A stretch of DNA of 64,000 nucleotides, taken from NCBI RefSeq assembly GCF_002917105.1, contig NZ_PQFZ01000003.1, forward strand, positions 29,808 to 93,807, given 5' to 3'. Positions 61,308 through 64,000 of the stretch are shown one piece after another. Every line of letters starts with the position of its first letter. Within the stretch, counting starts at the first letter, position 1. This stretch comes from Allobosea psychrotolerans. GTDB lineage: Bacteria > Pseudomonadota > Alphaproteobacteria > Rhizobiales > Beijerinckiaceae. Both the position numbers and the translations under genes were made by a program. Below the pieces are notes generated by a model. That model was not told the DNA's origin, ran no database searches, and saw nothing but the letters and a program-made list of their open reading frames with translations.

Positions 61308-61925
61308 TCAGCGCGAGTAGAACTCGATGACCAGGTTCGGTTCCATCTGCACCGCATAGGGCACGTCCGTCAGGGTCGGCGTGCGGGTGAAGGTGGCGGT
61401 CGACTTGTTGTGGTCGGCCTCGATGTAGTCGGGCACGTCGCGCTCGGCCAGAGCGGCCGCTTCGATCACGATGGCGAGCTGGCGCGAGCTCTCCTTGACC
61501 GCGATCACGTCGCCCGGCTTGACCTGGTAGGACGAGATGTTGACGCGCTTGCCGTTGACCGTGACGTGGCCGTGATTGACGAACTGGCGGGCGGCGAAGA
61601 CCGTCGCCACGAACTTGGCGCGGTAGATCACGGCGTCCAGGCGGCGCTCGAGCAGGCCGATCAGGTTCTCGCCCGAATCGCCCTTGAGGCGGATCGCCTC
61701 GGCGTAGTAGCGGCGGAACTGCTTCTCGGAGATCGAGCCGTAATAGCCCTTGAGCTTCTGCTTGGCGCGCAGCTGCGTGCCGAAATCGGAAGGCTTGCCC
61801 TTGCGGCGCTGGCCGTGCTGGCCGGGGCCGTATTCGCGGCGGTTGACCGGGGACTTCGGGCGGCCCCAGATGTTCTGACCGAGACGGCGGTCAATCTTGT
61901 ACTTCGCCTCGTGGCGCTTGGTCAT
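61308..61925 (-). CDS. rpsD: 30S ribosomal protein S4
   Basis: S4 starts 30S assembly by binding 16S rRNA. The 205-residue product has the N-terminal [20 protein letters not shown] and [17 protein letters not shown] segments, without the zinc Cys residues of some S4 proteins, and the S4 RNA-binding domain ([35 protein letters not shown]). ATG 61925 matches the family start and has AGAGGAC upstream. It stands alone, as is common for rpsD in alphaproteobacteria. Confidence 0.98.
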   Translation of the reverse strand: MTKRHEAKYKIDRRLGQNIWGRPKSPVNRREYGPGQHGQRRKGKPSDFGTQLRAKQKLKGYYGSISEKQFRRYYAEAIRLKGDSGENLIGLLERRLDAVIYRAKFVATVFAARQFVNHGHVTVNGKRVNISSYQVKPGDVIAVKESSRQLAIVIEAAALAERDVPDYIEADHNKSTATFTRTPTLTDVPYAVQMEPNLVIEFYSR

Positions 61926-62067
61926 GTTTCGCGTGTCCTCTAGGTTCGCGAGTGAGGACCGCGCCCTCCTGCTCCCCATCTCCGGGGCGACAGATCCGGC
62001 TCCTGAGAGCGGATCACGGGTGCGGAAAAAGCCACGCGGGCCCTGGATGGACCCGCGCGACGGGAGC

Positions 62068-62097
62068 CCTATAGGCTCAAGGCCGGTGTGAAGTCAA
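62068..62097 (-). promoter_or_regulatory. Sigma-70-type promoter of rpsD
   Basis: On the minus strand TTGACT (62097-62092) and TATAGG (62073-62068) are separated by 18 bases. They lie about 145 bases before the rpsD start. A hairpin (GCGGGCCC / GACCCGC, about 62033-62058) is in the leader between promoter and gene. Confidence 0.5.
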
Positions 62098-62127
62098 ATC
62101 CGTACCGCTGGGCGGCGCCCCGGCACC

Positions 62128-62361
62128 TCACCAGTAATAGCCGCGCCAATGGCCGTAACGGTGGTGGCGATGGTGTTTGTACCAGCCGTAATGATGGCCG
62201 CGATGCCAGCCATAATGCCGGCGGGGGCCATGACGGTGCCCGTAATGGTGGCCGTGGCTCTTGTGCCAGCCATGCGGCTTGGCCTGAGCCTCGGAACTCG
62301 CGCTGACTCCGATGAGGGCGAAGCTAAATGCCAGCGCGATGATCAGAAGAAGTTTTCTCAT
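62128..62361 (-). CDS. Small secreted His/Gly-rich protein
   Basis: This 77-residue protein has a signal peptide (LLLIIALAFSFALIGVSASSEAQA). The mature part of about 50 residues consists almost only of His, Tyr, Gly, Trp, Arg and Lys (e.g. HGHHYGHRHGPRRHYGWHRG). Similar short peptides are common in Rhizobiales and may bind metal ions such as Ni, Cu or Zn; that role is an inference. ATG 62361 has GGAGGAAAGGAC upstream. Single gene between rpsD and murI. Confidence 0.75.
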   Translation of the reverse strand: MRKLLLIIALAFSFALIGVSASSEAQAKPHGWHKSHGHHYGHRHGPRRHYGWHRGHHYGWYKHHRHHRYGHWRGYYW

Positions 62362-62449
62362 GTCCTTTCCTCCTTCGCGGCGCTGCGGGAGCGGCGTTGG
62401 GAAAAACGCATGGTGCTTCAAGCGGTTCCGCCGCGACGTTGGAGTCCTC

Positions 62450-63316
62450 TCAGTTCGTGAGCGGAATCGCCTCGATGGTGATCTGCGTCAGCCCGTAGCC
62501 GGCCAAGGCGATGCGCAGCGGGCCGCTGATGCCGGCGCCGCTGGTGAAGATCGCCGGCGCGTCGCCTGGTTCCGCAAGCCGGAGCATGGCCGGCCCGAGG
62601 AGCTGGGCGACGCGCCGGGCGACCGCCGGGGCCGGGTCGATCCAGTTCACCGGCCAGGGCGCGAGCCGCCGCATCCGCTCGATCAGCAAGGGGTAATGGG
62701 TGCAGGACAGCGTGACCACATCGGTGCGGGCGCCGTCGCGGGCGACGAAGCAGGGCGCGATTTCGGCCAGGACTGACGCGTCGTCTATAGCCTCGCCCTT
62801 GAGCGCCGCTTCGGCGAGGCCGGCAAGCCGCGTCGAGCCGACCAGCGTGACGTGGCAGGCTCCGGCATAGGTTGCGATCAAGTCCCGGGTGTAGTCGCGG
62901 GCAACGGTGCCGGGCGTCGCCAGCACCGAGATCAGGCGGCTGCGCGTCAGCTCGGCGGCCGGCTTGATCGCCGGAACCGTGCCGACGAAGGGAATGCTGA
63001 AACGCGCCCGCAAGGCGGGCAGCACCAAGGTCGAGGCGGTGTTGCAGGCGATGACGACAAGATCAGGATGGCAACGCTCGATCAGCCGCTCCATCACGCT
63101 CAGCACGCGCCCGACCAGTGCCGCCTCGTCGAGCCGGCCATAGGGAAAGCCGGCATCGTCGGCGGCATAGACGATGCGGGCATCGGGACGCGCGCGCGTC
63201 ATCTCTGCCAGGACGGTGAGCCCGCCCAGACCGGAATCGAAAACCAGGATGGTGGGTTGGCGCAGCGGCATCGCTGCCGTGCCGTAGGCCGTTCCGGCCA
63301 AGAGATCGACCTGCAT
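62450..63316 (-). CDS. murI: Glutamate racemase
   Basis: MurI makes D-glutamate for peptidoglycan. The 288-residue product has both active-site Cys motifs ([10 protein letters not shown] and [10 protein letters not shown]), the N-terminal [14 protein letters not shown] with its Asp-Ser pair, and FPYGRLDE. The N-terminal 20 residues before it are variable; an internal ATG at 63271 (MPLRQPTIL) is another possible start. It is monocistronic. Confidence 0.95.
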   Translation of the reverse strand: MQVDLLAGTAYGTAAMPLRQPTILVFDSGLGGLTVLAEMTRARPDARIVYAADDAGFPYGRLDEAALVGRVLSVMERLIERCHPDLVVIACNTASTLVLPALRARFSIPFVGTVPAIKPAAELTRSRLISVLATPGTVARDYTRDLIATYAGACHVTLVGSTRLAGLAEAALKGEAIDDASVLAEIAPCFVARDGARTDVVTLSCTHYPLLIERMRRLAPWPVNWIDPAPAVARRVAQLLGPAMLRLAEPGDAPAIFTSGAGISGPLRIALAGYGLTQITIEAIPLTN

Positions 63317-63550
63317 GACGCAACGCTTGTCGCAAAGAGGGCTGGCTTGCCGAGAGAGAACTGAGCCAGAGGCGGGTTGCGAAAGGGTTAAGAGGCGCTT
63401 TCGAAAGCGTCTCGGATTTGGGCGATTCTGCCCAGAGATCTTCTCTGCGGGCTTCCCGGCAGCGCTTTGCCTGGGTTGCGGGGCGGCATCTGGACGTCAT
63501 ATTCATGCGCCCTCACCACGGGCGAGGAGGGCGTTTGCCGTGAGAGCGCG

Positions 63551-63874
63551 ATGAGGGTGCGCAGTTTTGGGTTTCTGACCGGCGCGGCCCTGCTGCTGGC
63601 GTCGCCGGCTGTCGGAGCCGCGGAGCTGAAGGCCGGTCCGCTTTTCGTCATCTGTTCGGCGACCAATGAGCGGATCGTCTCGAGCTGCCACGCCTTTACC
63701 GAGGGCTTCGTCCTCGGCCTTGCCGGAGCGGGCGCGATCTGTCCGCCGCCGGACGCCTATAAGGACGTCGTCAAGGATCTGGTCAGGCTGCCGCGCGCGG
63801 AGATCGGCGATAAGAGCGTAGCCGAGCTGCTGGTGCCGCGATTGCGCGTCCGCTACCCCTGCTCCGGCGTCTGA
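63551..63874 (+). CDS. Secreted Rap1a/Tai-like domain protein
   Basis: This 107-residue protein has a signal peptide (SFGFLTGAALLLASPAVGAA). The domain has the pattern of the Rap1a/Tai family: FVICSATNERIVSSCHAFTEGFVLGLAGAGAICPPPDA, then DVVKDLVRLPRAEIGDKSVAELLVPRLRVRYPC, with four spaced Cys residues. The family name comes from immunity proteins against type VI effectors, but free-standing homologues are widespread in Rhizobiales. No effector gene is seen nearby, so an immunity role is not claimed. The start has no strong ribosome site. Confidence 0.65.
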   Translation: MRVRSFGFLTGAALLLASPAVGAAELKAGPLFVICSATNERIVSSCHAFTEGFVLGLAGAGAICPPPDAYKDVVKDLVRLPRAEIGDKSVAELLVPRLRVRYPCSGV

Positions 63875-63940
63875 CGGCTTCGCAATTTAGTTGACTCTGT
63901 CCATTATTTTCGTTGATCCTTCCACATGGAGGGATCACTC

Positions 63941-64000
63941 ATGCAATGCGCAAATTTGGCCGCGATCGCGGCGATCCGCCGTTTCAACCGCTTCCATACC
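63941..64000 (+). CDS. Start of a MarR-like regulator gene (partial)
   Basis: An ATG preceded by GGAGGG opens a frame that is still open at the window end: MQCANLAAIAAIRRFNRFHT (20 codons). The AIRRFNRFHT segment is like the first helix of MarR-type regulators, including MarR-GNAT fusion proteins. The upstream gap holds TTGACT at about 63892, which may be a promoter element. Only the first 20 residues are visible, so the call is tentative. Confidence 0.5.
   Translation, partial: MQCANLAAIAAIRRFNRFHT

Overview
This 64 kb window is GC-rich chromosomal DNA from an alphaproteobacterium of the Hyphomicrobiales (Rhizobiales). It is most likely Bosea or a close relative. That inference rests on the flagellin type, the recA-alaS order, CckA beside flhB, a FliX-type flagellar regulator, a zinc-less DksA, a eukaryotic-type NADP isocitrate dehydrogenase, an ATP12-type chaperone and typical rhizobial dispersed palindromic repeats. 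No tRNA, rRNA, CRISPR array, prophage or complete insertion sequence was seen.

Region 1 (1-5915) is a flagellar block: two tandem flagellins (the first runs off the window), a FlaG-like protein, then flgI, a rod-binding flgJ and an FlgN-like gene in one operon behind a sigma-54 promoter, with fliX divergent. Region 2 (6109-13382) is metabolic and accessory: a methyltransferase, a cupin dioxygenase plus SDR pair, a secreted protein, icd, a GFA-family protein, a secreted beta-sandwich protein and an MloK1-like K+ channel. Region 3 (13390-17604) holds alaS and recA with an alphaproteobacterial LexA box. Region 4 (17605-19833) is a small atypical insert with an acyltransferase-3 gene and a frameshifted membrane-protein pseudogene.

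Region 5 (19834-39762) is the main flagellar cluster. cckA lies just downstream of flhB, followed by fliR, fliQ, fliE, flgC and flgB on the minus strand. Divergent fliO-like and fliP genes follow, then a 1147-residue TPR protein, the motE-DUF6468-fliM-fliL operon, and flgF-flgG-flgA-flgH behind a second sigma-54 promoter. CtrA boxes sit in the divergent intergenic regions. The cluster therefore carries both the kinase that starts the CckA-ChpT-CtrA relay and likely CtrA target sites.

Region 6 (40072-52785) contains dksA, an MBOAT/SGNH O-acyltransferase pair, a TetR(CecR-like)-HlyD-ABC export operon behind a 16-bp palindromic operator, an HxlR regulator with an extra FabF, and a five-gene operon. 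That operon has an ABC importer for a nitrate/sulfonate/taurine-type substrate followed by two tandem paralogous proteins of unknown function. Region 7 (52800-64000) holds pccB, an ATP12 chaperone, a chemoreceptor with an integral-membrane sensor, a VOC protein, a P1 peptidase, a Spy-like protein, MgtC, PsiF, two overlapping tiny ORFs, rpsD, a His-rich secreted peptide, murI, a Rap1a-like protein and the start of a MarR-like gene.

Most genes are ordinary. The best leads are the ABC-transporter-linked paralog pair, the flagellin pair with an inverted conservation pattern, the channel with a degenerate cyclic-nucleotide pocket, the recA-cckA insert, and several unannotated small membrane ORFs.
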